In this document: piece after piece, positions 22,838-28,664 of the stretch
How the letters are laid out: each line of letters opens with the position of its first letter
How positions within the stretch are numbered: the first letter of the stretch is position 1
Assembly: GCA_040752215.1 (NCBI GenBank)
Contig: JBFMEX010000084.1
Span: 1 to 28,664, forward strand
DNA length: 28,664 bases
Source of the DNA: JBFMEX01 sp040752215
Lineage (GTDB): Bacteria > Pseudomonadota > Alphaproteobacteria > Rhizobiales > Hyphomicrobiaceae
Direction of reading: 5' to 3'
Notes under the pieces: generated by a model
What the model saw: the letters and a program-made list of their open reading frames with translations, nothing else
Told to the model about the DNA's origin: nothing
The model's database searches: none
Made by a program: the position numbers and the translations under genes

Positions 22838-23638
22838 CTACTCGGTGACCTTGACCGGCATCACGGTGTTGAGCGACATGCGCCCGCCGTCCGCCCACAC
22901 CGTCGTGCCGGTCAGGTAGCTCGCCTCCCGGCTCGCCAGCCAGACCACGACATTGGCGATCTCCTCCACCGTGCCGAGCCGCCCGAGCGGCGTGCGCGCA
23001 AGTGCCGCCGCCTTGAGCTTGGTGCTCTTCAGCACCGCCTCCACCATCGGCGTTTCGATCGAGCCCGGCGCTACCGCATTGACGCGGATGCCGTGCGGCG
23101 CCAGCGCCAGTGCCATCGATTTGGTGAGCTGCATCAGGCCGCCCTTCGATACCGAGTAGGCGACATGATCGGCGAGCCCGAACCAGGCGTTGACCGAGGT
23201 GACGTTGACGATCGCGCCAGGCGTGCTGTTGGGATCGGCCTCGAGCTGCCTGACCATCTGCCGCGCCGCCGCCTGGCTGAGCAGGAATGCGCCCTTGAGA
23301 TTGGTTTTCAGCACGCGCTCGAGCTCATCCTCGCCGAGCTCGAGGAACGGCACGTCGTCGACGGTCGCCGCGTTGTTGACCACCACGTCGACTCGGCCGA
23401 ACGCCTCGCGCGCCGCAGTGACGAGATTGAAAACGTCGAGCCGCTCGCCGACGTCCGCCGAGCGATACACCGCCTCGCGGCCCATTCCCCTGATGGCGCT
23501 GACGACGGTCGCCCCGTCGTCGTCGTTGATGTCGGAGACGACGACGCGCGCGCCTTCCGCCGCCATCCTGAGCGCGGTCGCGCGGCCGATGCCTTGTGCC
23601 GCTCCGGTGACGATCGCGACCTTGTCGGCGAGCAGCAT
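22838..23638 (-). CDS. Short-chain dehydrogenase/reductase
   Basis: A 266-residue cytoplasmic NAD(P)-dependent oxidoreductase of the classical SDR family. Visible are the cofactor motif TGAAQGIG (11-18), an acidic residue at the end of strand 2 (VVVSDIND) that favours NAD+, NNA (88-90), and the catalytic tetrad Asn113, Ser148, Tyr161 and Lys165 (YSVSK). The C-terminus has GIRVNAVAPGSIETPM and the usual LTGTTVWADGG. GGAGGAGG precedes the ATG at 23638, which excludes the longer upstream reading. The substrate is not predictable; sequences like this include 3-oxoacyl-ACP reductase and sugar or glucose dehydrogenase types. It is divergent from the small membrane protein gene. Confidence 0.93.
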   Translation of the reverse strand: MLLADKVAIVTGAAQGIGRATALRMAAEGARVVVSDINDDDGATVVSAIRGMGREAVYRSADVGERLDVFNLVTAAREAFGRVDVVVNNAATVDDVPFLELGEDELERVLKTNLKGAFLLSQAAARQMVRQLEADPNSTPGAIVNVTSVNAWFGLADHVAYSVSKGGLMQLTKSMALALAPHGIRVNAVAPGSIETPMVEAVLKSTKLKAAALARTPLGRLGTVEEIANVVVWLASREASYLTGTTVWADGGRMSLNTVMPVKVTE

Positions 23639-23850
23639 CCGCGCCTCCTCCGTTACGGGTCGGGCTGGCTTATACCGGGTTGCCGGTCGCTTCAACCCGG
23701 CCCGACAGGGACGCGGCGGTTGGTTAACAGCGCGGTGTCGACACCCCCGGGTTTCCGGGCCAGGGTCATGGCAGCGCAGGCTCGGCATGCCAAGATGTCG
23801 GCCCCTCGCCGGGCATTCCGCCCCGGCCAAAGCCCGATCATGAGACCCGA

Positions 23851-24321
23851 ATGGACGACCTCACCATCGCCCGCGCGCTGCATGTGCTCGCCATCGTTCA
23901 TTGGATCGGCGGCGTCACCATGGTCACGCTGGTGCTGCTGCCGGGCATCACGCGCAACGTGCCACGGGACGAGCGGCCGGCGCTGTTCGAGATGATCGAG
24001 GGCCGGTTCGCGTTCCAGGCACGCCTCTCGACGCTGATCGCCGGCCTGACCGGGCTCTACATGACGTATCGGCTCGATGCCTGGCATCGCTTCGCCGATC
24101 CGGGTTTCTGGTGGATGCACGCCATGGTCGCGATCTGGGCGATCTTCACGGTCGTGCTGTTCGTCGCCGAGCCTCTGGTCCTGCATCGCTGGTTCCACGA
24201 GCGCGCCGCGCGCGATCCCGAGGCGACCTTCCGCCTCGTCCAGCGCATGCACGTCGTGCTGCTGACGGCAAGTCTCGTCACCGTCGCCGCCAGCGTCCTC
24301 GGCGCCCACGGTGCGCTGTGA
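23851..24321 (+). CDS. Four-TM membrane protein, CopD-like
   Basis: A 156-residue integral membrane protein with four predicted helices: about 5-32, 55-75, 88-110 and 132-153. Histidines sit in or next to the helices (RALHVLAIVHWIGG, WWMHAMVAIW, QRMHVVLLTA), and the opening HVLAIVHWIGG is reminiscent of CopD-type and related cytochrome-like membrane proteins where histidines bind heme or copper. Family assignment is tentative and no partner gene is adjacent. It is divergent from the SDR gene and convergent with the acyl-CoA synthetase gene. Confidence 0.75.
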   Translation: MDDLTIARALHVLAIVHWIGGVTMVTLVLLPGITRNVPRDERPALFEMIEGRFAFQARLSTLIAGLTGLYMTYRLDAWHRFADPGFWWMHAMVAIWAIFTVVLFVAEPLVLHRWFHERAARDPEATFRLVQRMHVVLLTASLVTVAASVLGAHGAL

Positions 24322-24372
24322 GTTCGTGCAGCAAGCAGGGCGATGGCCGGCTCTTGCGGCGCCGGTTCCCCC

Positions 24373-26001
24373 TCACGCCGCCTTGGCCATCTCGCGCAGC
24401 TTGAACTTCTGGATCTTTCCCGTGGAGGTCTTGGGGATCTCGGTGAACACGACGTAGCGCGGGCACTTGAACCTGGCCAGGTGCTGCTGGCACCAGGCGA
24501 CCAGCTCCTCGGCCGTCGCCGCCGCGCCCGGCTTCAGCTCGACGAACGCGCACGGGGTCTCGCCCCACTTCTCGTCCGGCTTGGCGACCACCGCGCAGTG
24601 AGCGATGGCGGCGTGCTTGTAGAGCACGTCCTCGACCTCGATCGAGGAGATGTTCTCGCCGCCGGAGATGATGATGTCCTTGGAGCGGTCCTTGAGCTGG
24701 ATGTAGCCGTCGGGGTAGAGCACGCCGAGGTCGCCGGAATGGAACCAGCCGCCGGCGAACGCCTCCTCGGTCGCCTTCGGGTTCTTCAGGTAGCCCTTCA
24801 TGACGATGTTGCCGCGGAACATGACCTCGCCCATCGTCCCGCCGTCGGCGGGCACCACCTGCATCGTCTGCGGGTCCATCACCGTCAGCCCCTCGAGGGC
24901 CGGATAGCGCACGCCCTGGCGGGCTTTGAGCGCCGCCTTCTCGTCGCCGCCGAGCACGTCCCAGTCGTCCTTCCAGGCGTTGACCACCGCCGGCCCGTAG
25001 GTCTCGGTCAGCCCGTAGACGTGGGTGACGTTGAAGCCGGCCTCCATCATCCGTCCGAGCAAGGCGGCGGGCGGCGGGGCGCCGGCGGTGACGAACTCGA
25101 CCTTGTGCGGGATGTCCCGCTTTTCTGCGGCGGGTGCGTTCAGCATCGTCGCCATCACGATCGGCGCCCCGCACATGTGCGTCACCTTGTGATCGGCGAT
25201 GGCGTCGAAGATCGGCTTCGGGCGCACCCAGCGGAGGCAGACGTGGGTGCCGGCGAGCGCGGTGACCGTCCACGGGAAGCACCAGCCGTTGCAATGGAAC
25301 ATCGGCAGCGTCCACAGATACACCGGATGCCGGCCCATGCCCGCCGACAGCGCGTTCGCGTAGCACATCAGCGCCGCGCCGCGGTGGTGGTAGACGACGC
25401 CCTTCGGGTTCCCGGTCGTGCCGGAAGTGTAGTTGAGCGAGATCGCGTCCCACTCATCGCCAGGCATACGCCACGCGAAGCCCGGATCGCCCTTGGCCAC
25501 AAGCGCCTCGTAGTCGAGATAGGACAGGCGCTCGCCGAGATCTGGGTGCTCCGCGTCGTGATGATCGACAACCAGCGGCTTCACCCTGGCGATCGCCAGG
25601 GCCTCCTTGATCACCGGCGCGAACTCCCGGTCGGTGATCAGCACCTTGGTGTTGGCGTGGTCGAGCTGGAAGGCGATGATCGCCGCGTCGAGACGTGTGT
25701 TGAGGGAATGCAGCACGGCGCCGATCATCGGCACGCCGAAGTGCGCCTCCAGCATCGCTGGCACGTTCGGCAGCATCACCGTCACCGTGTCGCCGGGGCC
25801 GACGTAGCGCTGGGCGAGGGCCGAGGCCAGCCGGCGGCATCGGGCGTAAAACTCCGCGTACGAGGTGCGCTGCGCGCCATGAATGATGGCCGTGAGATCG
25901 GGATAGACGGCGGCCGCGCGTTCGAGCAGCGTCAGCGGGGTCAGCGGCTGGTGGTTGGCGGAGTTCTTGTCGAGGTGCTGGTCGTAGGGGCTGGTGATCA
26001 T
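24373..26001 (-). CDS. Acyl-CoA synthetase (AMP-forming)
   Basis: A 542-residue enzyme of the adenylate-forming superfamily that activates a carboxylic acid with ATP and joins it to CoA. Motifs in order are YTSGTTGNPKG (191-201, phosphate loop), YGLTETYGP (adenine loop), GWFHSGDLGVLYPDGY with DRSKDIIISGGENISS (hinge), and PKTSTGKIQKFKLRE with the catalytic Lys529. The N-terminus SPYDQHLDK and NHQPLTPL is typical of medium/short-chain FadD-like and DmdB-like ligases. An upstream TTG in frame (26067) is less likely because the family starts at this ATG, although no clear ribosome site precedes it. The exact acid is unknown. Confidence 0.92.
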   Translation of the reverse strand: MITSPYDQHLDKNSANHQPLTPLTLLERAAAVYPDLTAIIHGAQRTSYAEFYARCRRLASALAQRYVGPGDTVTVMLPNVPAMLEAHFGVPMIGAVLHSLNTRLDAAIIAFQLDHANTKVLITDREFAPVIKEALAIARVKPLVVDHHDAEHPDLGERLSYLDYEALVAKGDPGFAWRMPGDEWDAISLNYTSGTTGNPKGVVYHHRGAALMCYANALSAGMGRHPVYLWTLPMFHCNGWCFPWTVTALAGTHVCLRWVRPKPIFDAIADHKVTHMCGAPIVMATMLNAPAAEKRDIPHKVEFVTAGAPPPAALLGRMMEAGFNVTHVYGLTETYGPAVVNAWKDDWDVLGGDEKAALKARQGVRYPALEGLTVMDPQTMQVVPADGGTMGEVMFRGNIVMKGYLKNPKATEEAFAGGWFHSGDLGVLYPDGYIQLKDRSKDIIISGGENISSIEVEDVLYKHAAIAHCAVVAKPDEKWGETPCAFVELKPGAAATAEELVAWCQQHLARFKCPRYVVFTEIPKTSTGKIQKFKLREMAKAA

Positions 26002-26286
26002 GGCGAGACGCGGGTCCAACTGCGGGAGCGGGAGCCCGACGCTAACGAATGGTCCCGGTGGGAGCAATGCGCATCCCGTCTAAGGCCTTGGCGAGCAATG
26101 CAGGATTTCGCAACGCAGCATGATGCGCGAGGGTCCTGCGTGGCTGGCGAGCAAGGGATCACGAAGCGGGAAATCCACGGTGGCAAGCGGACGATTGCTC
26201 GAAATCTCTTCTACCAAAGTCGGAGTTAGTGTATAAAGTTTCAACAGGGAGATGGCGTCCATCCGGCAATATTGGTGGAGGCGATC
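26002..26286. other. Intergenic region with promoter of the microprotein gene
   Basis: No gene is seen. A plausible plus-strand promoter lies at its right end: TATAAA at 26232-26237 with TTCTAC 17 bases upstream (26209-26214), a weak -35 match. The minus strand should hold the acyl-CoA synthetase promoter, but I cannot identify it. Confidence 0.4.
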
Positions 26287-26376
26287 ATGAACGATATCGA
26301 GACGAGAAGCGAGGGCATCGCCCTCTGGATTTTGATGATGCTCGTGCTGATGGTTCCGTGGGCGTTGTTCCACTAG
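26287..26376 (+). CDS. 29-residue single-helix membrane microprotein
   Basis: An ATG at 26287 opens a 29-codon frame ending in TAG at 26374-26376. The peptide has a charged N-terminus, MNDIETRSEG, then an unbroken hydrophobic stretch, IALWILMMLVLMVPWALFH, long enough for one membrane helix. GGAGG at 26277-26281 lies about six bases before the ATG, a near-ideal ribosome site. A possible promoter (TATAAA at 26232) and a strong terminator starting 37 bases after the stop make it a self-contained transcription unit. I do not recognise the peptide. Known proteins of this shape, such as CydX or KdpF, are small accessory subunits of larger membrane complexes. Confidence 0.65.
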   Translation: MNDIETRSEGIALWILMMLVLMVPWALFH

Positions 26377-26412
26377 CGGATCGCCAGCAGCTCCGACCTC
26401 CGTTGGTCCTCG

Positions 26413-26448
26413 AAGCGTCGGCGTCGAACCGGCGCTTTTCTTTTTTTC
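26413..26448 (+). terminator. Rho-independent terminator after the microprotein gene
   Basis: Stem AAGCGTCGG (26413-26421) pairs with CCGGCGCTT (26429-26437) over nine positions with one G-T wobble. The loop is CGTCGAA, and the stem is followed by TTCTTTTTTT. This is the clearest intrinsic terminator in the window and confirms plus-strand transcription across the 29-codon gene. Confidence 0.85.
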
Positions 26449-26574
26449 GAGTGCCATCCCGGTCTAGCTTTCTTGCGAGAGCGGGGGCCCCGAACGCCGC
26501 CTACTGGCCCGCTCTGCGCGTCGGCGCATTGCGCCGCCCTTCGGCCAGGATGACAACACGACGGCTCGACTGAT

Positions 26575-27327
26575 TCAAAGAATGTAGGCAAGACCGTCCC
26601 ACACGAGCTTCACACCGATCACCAGCAGCGAGGCGTAGGCGATCCGGTAGAATGGCTCTTGAGGGATGCGACGGGTCGCCCAGACCCCGGCCATCATGGC
26701 GAGCGGCGCCAGCGGCAGCAGCACGCCCGTCGTCGCGAGGTTCGCCGAGTTGAACTGGCCGAGCGCGAGGTAGGGCACCACCTTCACCAGATTGACGACG
26801 GTGAAGAACATCACGGTCGTTGCGGCGTAGACGGCGTTCGCGAGCCGCTGTGGCAGCAGATAGACCGAGACCGGCGGCCCGCCGGCGTGGCTGACGAAGC
26901 TGGTGAAGCCGGCGACGAGGCCCCAGAGGCTGCCCCTCACGATACTCGGCCCGGCAGCGACCGCCCGGCGACGTGCGAGGAAATGATCGAGCGCAAACGC
27001 CACCGCGATGAGGCCGACGATGAGGCGGACATGCGCCTCGGTGACGAACGCGGCCGTGAGATAGCCGACGAGAATGCCGGCTATCGCCGCCGGCAGCAGG
27101 ATTCTTAGGTTCCCGGGGTCGAACTCGCGGCGGTAGGCGGCGACGCCCACCCAATCCATCGCGATCAGGATCGGCAGCATGATCGCCGCCGCCTGCACGG
27201 GCGAGACGACGAGGCTCATCAGCGGTACGGCGAGCCCGCCGAGGCCACCGAGAAAGCCGCCTTTGGCGAGGCCGGTCAGCACGATCGCGGGAATGGCGAC
27301 GGCATAGAACGCGGGATCGGTGATCAT
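26575..27327 (-). CDS. TauE/SafE-family membrane exporter
   Basis: A 250-residue inner-membrane protein with about eight hydrophobic segments, opening AVAIPAIVLTGLAKGGFLGGLGGLAVPL, which is the family's N-terminal repeat with the conserved Lys-Gly-Gly. The second repeat begins GLVAGFTSFVSHAGGPPVSVYLL, matching the family's GxxxGfxsxxxhxGGP. Members export sulfite, sulfoacetate or other small organosulfur or carboxylate anions. The start ATG at 27327 has no obvious strong ribosome site. The substrate is unknown; no taurine or sulfur genes are adjacent. It is divergent from the cysteine-rich peptide gene. Confidence 0.9.
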   Translation of the reverse strand: MITDPAFYAVAIPAIVLTGLAKGGFLGGLGGLAVPLMSLVVSPVQAAAIMLPILIAMDWVGVAAYRREFDPGNLRILLPAAIAGILVGYLTAAFVTEAHVRLIVGLIAVAFALDHFLARRRAVAAGPSIVRGSLWGLVAGFTSFVSHAGGPPVSVYLLPQRLANAVYAATTVMFFTVVNLVKVVPYLALGQFNSANLATTGVLLPLAPLAMMAGVWATRRIPQEPFYRIAYASLLVIGVKLVWDGLAYIL

Positions 27328-27506
27328 GGCGCCGGGGCTGGTGTCGACGCACCGTCATGTCGGGCCCGAGGTCGCGCGGCCAGCGCCGTTCCCGCTCGAC
27401 GCTCCGTGTGCGGGTCGCGAACCGGCCACATCGGCGCATCGCCGGCATATCTCGTCGTGTCGCATGGCCGGCGGCGCGCTATAGTCCGGCTCGCGGCCTC
27501 GCGCCG

Positions 27507-27520
27507 CGTGTTGCAACACG
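27507..27520. promoter_or_regulatory. 14-bp perfect palindrome before the cysteine-rich peptide gene
   Basis: CGTGTTGCAACACG reads the same on both strands and ends 19 bases before the ATG at 27540. It lies in the divergent region shared with the TauE/SafE gene, so it could be a regulator site or a small hairpin in the 5' leader. No promoter boxes are clear. Confidence 0.4.
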
Positions 27521-27539
27521 TTTGATCTGGGGTACTCAT

Positions 27540-27767
27540 ATGATGCGACGCTTTGCATTGCTCGGCTTTGCTCTCGCTCTGGCGATGGCGCTGCCGATGG
27601 GCTTCGAGGCCGAGGCCGGCAAGAAGAAGATGAAGTACAACGCCTGCAAGGGCCAGACGCTGACCGGACAGAAGGTGGCGTGGAAGTGCAAGCTGGACGA
27701 GAAGTGCTGCTTCGGCGCGGTGACGGGTATGGGCACGTGCGCGCCGAAATCCGGCATGTGCCTCTGA
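27540..27767 (+). CDS. Secreted six-cysteine peptide
   Basis: A 75-residue precursor. Residues 1-26 are a signal peptide (RRFALLGFALALAMALPM, cut near AEA-G). The mature ~49 residues are basic at the start (GKKKMKY) and contain exactly six cysteines, at 36, 50, 56, 57, 67 and 74. The framework is C-x13-C-x5-CC-x9-C-x6-C. GGGG at 27529-27532 provides a ribosome site seven bases before the first of two consecutive ATGs. Longer upstream readings lack support. I do not recognise a named family. The even cysteine count and export suggest three disulfides in the periplasm or outside. The neighbours give no hint of function. Confidence 0.75.
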   Translation: MMRRFALLGFALALAMALPMGFEAEAGKKKMKYNACKGQTLTGQKVAWKCKLDEKCCFGAVTGMGTCAPKSGMCL

Positions 27768-27828
27768 GGCGCGGCGAGCGCGATTGCTCCGGCGGGTCGC
27801 CTCGGGCAGCCATTTACCACGAGCCAAG

Positions 27829-27862
27829 GCAAGGGGCCGGACGCGCGCGTCCGGCCCCTTGC
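27829..27862. terminator. 34-bp perfect palindrome after the cysteine-rich peptide gene
   Basis: GCAAGGGGCCGGACGCG at 27829-27845 is followed by its exact complement at 27846-27862. The centre is CGCG-rich, so the RNA would form a very stable hairpin. It starts 61 bases after the stop codon. There is no T-run, so it is a non-canonical terminator or mRNA-stabilising hairpin rather than a standard intrinsic terminator. Confidence 0.5.
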
Positions 27863-27942
27863 GCGTCGATAGGATCGCCAGCGAGAGCGCTGAGGCCGTC
27901 CCGCTGTCGCGAGACGCAGCCGCTTCCACTCGCGCGACAAGT

Positions 27943-28157
27943 CCCTCCCCCCTGGTGGGGGAGCCTAGGAGGGTGGGATGGCAGAACCTGTCCTGCAGGG
28001 GTTCCCATCGTGAGGGCCGTCTCCATGGGGTCAGATCCTGCGGGAATGATCCCATGTGCCAAGCTTGCGGAGTTCGTGCCTGGGGTCGGACCCGCAGGGT
28101 CCGACCCCGCGTCGGAATTCGGGAGTCCCCCCGACCCCTCCCCGCGAGGGGAAAAGC
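27943..28157. repeat. GC-rich dispersed repeat with inverted ends and internal hairpins
   Basis: Most of the 405-base gap between the cysteine-rich peptide gene and the next gene is repeat-like DNA. The left end is CTCCCCCCTGGTGGGGGAG-like, the right end CCCCTCCCCGCGAGGGG. Inside are two related hairpins, an imperfect one at 28029-28056 and a perfect one at 28082-28108 (12-bp arms GGGGTCGGACCC / GGGTCCGACCCC, loop GCA). The right end read backwards, including GGACTCCCGA, resembles the element at 6845-7013. No gene is visible in 27768-28172. Confidence 0.55.
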
Positions 28158-28172
28158 AGCGCGGGGGCTGAG

Positions 28173-28562
28173 ATGAGCAGCATACTCGGCGCTATTTGGG
28201 CGGTTCTCTGGTGGATACTCTCCACGCTGCTGTGGGCGCTGGTATGGGTGGCGCTGCCGTTCGCGGTCGCCGCCTACGTCGGTGTGCGCATCGCCGAGGC
28301 CGCGCTCGGCCGCGAGGTGGTACGCGCCTGGCTCCGGACCAAGAGCAAGACGCTCGCGACCGGCCTCGGCCGGCGGCTGTCGGCGCTGCTGCTCGCGTTG
28401 AGCGCGCTGCCTTTCCGGGTGGTCGCCTGGCTCGCGATCTATACCCTATGGCACAGCATCGTCAGTCTCATGTGGACGCCGCGCTGGAAGCCCTGGCCAC
28501 GCGCCTGGGCCAAGCGCTGGGGGCCACCGCGGGCCGCTCATACCCACCCACCTAACGTTTGA
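28173..28562 (+). CDS. Small membrane protein, unknown function
   Basis: A 129-residue protein with two clear hydrophobic segments: about residues 3-40 (AIWAVLWWILSTLLWALVWVALPFAVAAYVG, possibly two passes) and about 70-97 (SALLLALSALPFRVVAWLAIYTLW). A basic linker lies between and a Trp/Arg/Pro-rich tail follows. The ATG at 28173 is chosen because an upstream in-frame extension would lie in repeat DNA; GGGGG just 5' may serve as ribosome site. The last 11 bases overlap the stop of the convergent IS630 transposase fragment, so the C-terminal tail may be partly element-derived and the original protein may have ended differently. No family is recognised. Confidence 0.6.
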   Translation: MSSILGAIWAVLWWILSTLLWALVWVALPFAVAAYVGVRIAEAALGREVVRAWLRTKSKTLATGLGRRLSALLLALSALPFRVVAWLAIYTLWHSIVSLMWTPRWKPWPRAWAKRWGPPRAAHTHPPNV

Positions 28563-28664
28563 CCTGCGGTATCCAGGGATACGAGCATAGCGACGTGAGG
28601 CGGCCGGCCTCGGCGCAGAGGCGGTTCCAGGCGGTGCAGGCGGCATCGGCGATCGCATCGTAGT
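28552..28664 (-). CDS. IS630-family transposase, C-terminal fragment (cut by window edge)
   Basis: The minus strand from the window edge to a TAG at 28554-28552 reads continuously for 37 codons. It contains YDAIADAACTAWNRL and TSLCSYPWIPQVKR. This is the C-terminal end typical of IS630-family DDE transposases (YDAI-DAxxxAWN followed by ITS and a terminal aromatic motif). The family inserts at TA dinucleotides. The gene continues beyond the window, so intactness is unknown. It overlaps the end of the small membrane protein gene by 11 bases, suggesting the element inserted at or near that gene's 3' end. Confidence 0.75.
   Translation of the reverse strand, partial: YDAIADAACTAWNRLCAEAGRLTSLCSYPWIPQVKR

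Noticed and set aside
24343..26229. A 628-codon plus-strand open frame opposite the acyl-CoA synthetase
   Set aside because: The opposite strand has every motif of an AMP-forming ligase; this frame is compositionally a shadow with His/Arg/Val bias and no recognisable domain.

Overview
The window looks like chromosomal DNA of a high-GC alphaproteobacterium, most likely Hyphomicrobiales (Rhizobiales). The evidence is the split-gene proton-pumping transhydrogenase (pntAa-pntAb-pntB) preceded by a 47-residue aa3-type cytochrome oxidase subunit IV gene, the long HisRS followed by HisZ and short-form HisG, and the DUF1045, DUF411 and ABC1-kinase proteins typical of that order. No species is assigned.

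Layout. 1-505 is a mobile-element border: the start of an IS5-family transposase (minus strand, cut by the window edge), a structured tRNA-like sequence, then AT-rich DNA abutting the 3' end of tRNA-Gly(CCC). 753-4005 holds a radical SAM protein, a small secreted protein, a SlyD-like FKBP, and a GbsR-type regulator with a DUF4166 protein. The regulator has a perfect 22-bp palindrome over its start codon and may be leaderless. 4137-8582 has tRNA-Ser(CGA) almost abutting a DUF1045 gene, then the convergent histidine block hisS-hisZ-hisG. 8938-9619 is a toxin-antitoxin locus (AbrB-type antitoxin, Doc toxin) with two 21-bp operators. 9622-14363 carries a DUF411 protein, an MFS transporter, an ABC1/UbiB-like kinase, a CBS-pair protein and a secreted protein of unknown function. 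14594-19723 is the coxIV/pntAa/pntAb/pntB block followed by a CorC/HlyC-type membrane protein. A four-helix-bundle gene between heptanucleotide arrays interrupts the block. 19742-24321 has a secreted alpha/beta hydrolase, a secreted zinc protease-like protein, a DUF3829-like protein, an SDR oxidoreductase and a four-TM membrane protein. 24373-28562 has an acyl-CoA synthetase, a 29-residue membrane microprotein, a TauE/SafE exporter, a secreted six-cysteine peptide and a small membrane protein. The right edge enters an IS630-family transposase.

How genes work together. HisG and HisZ form the first enzyme of histidine synthesis, next to the synthetase that consumes histidine. PntAa/PntAb/PntB form the transhydrogenase coupling proton flow to NADPH production. 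The AbrB protein and Doc form a toxin-antitoxin pair. Much of the rest is single-gene housekeeping or envelope functions.

Most unusual points: (i) the heptad-flanked four-helix-bundle gene inside the pnt operon; (ii) a lower-GC patch in hisS covering the HisRS insertion domain; (iii) the operator/leaderless start of the GbsR gene; (iv) a secreted peptide with a C-C-CC-C-C framework; (v) an unannotated 29-residue membrane peptide with its own ribosome site and terminator; and (vi) G/C-rich dispersed repeats in three intergenic regions. All calls come from reading the sequence; no database search was possible.
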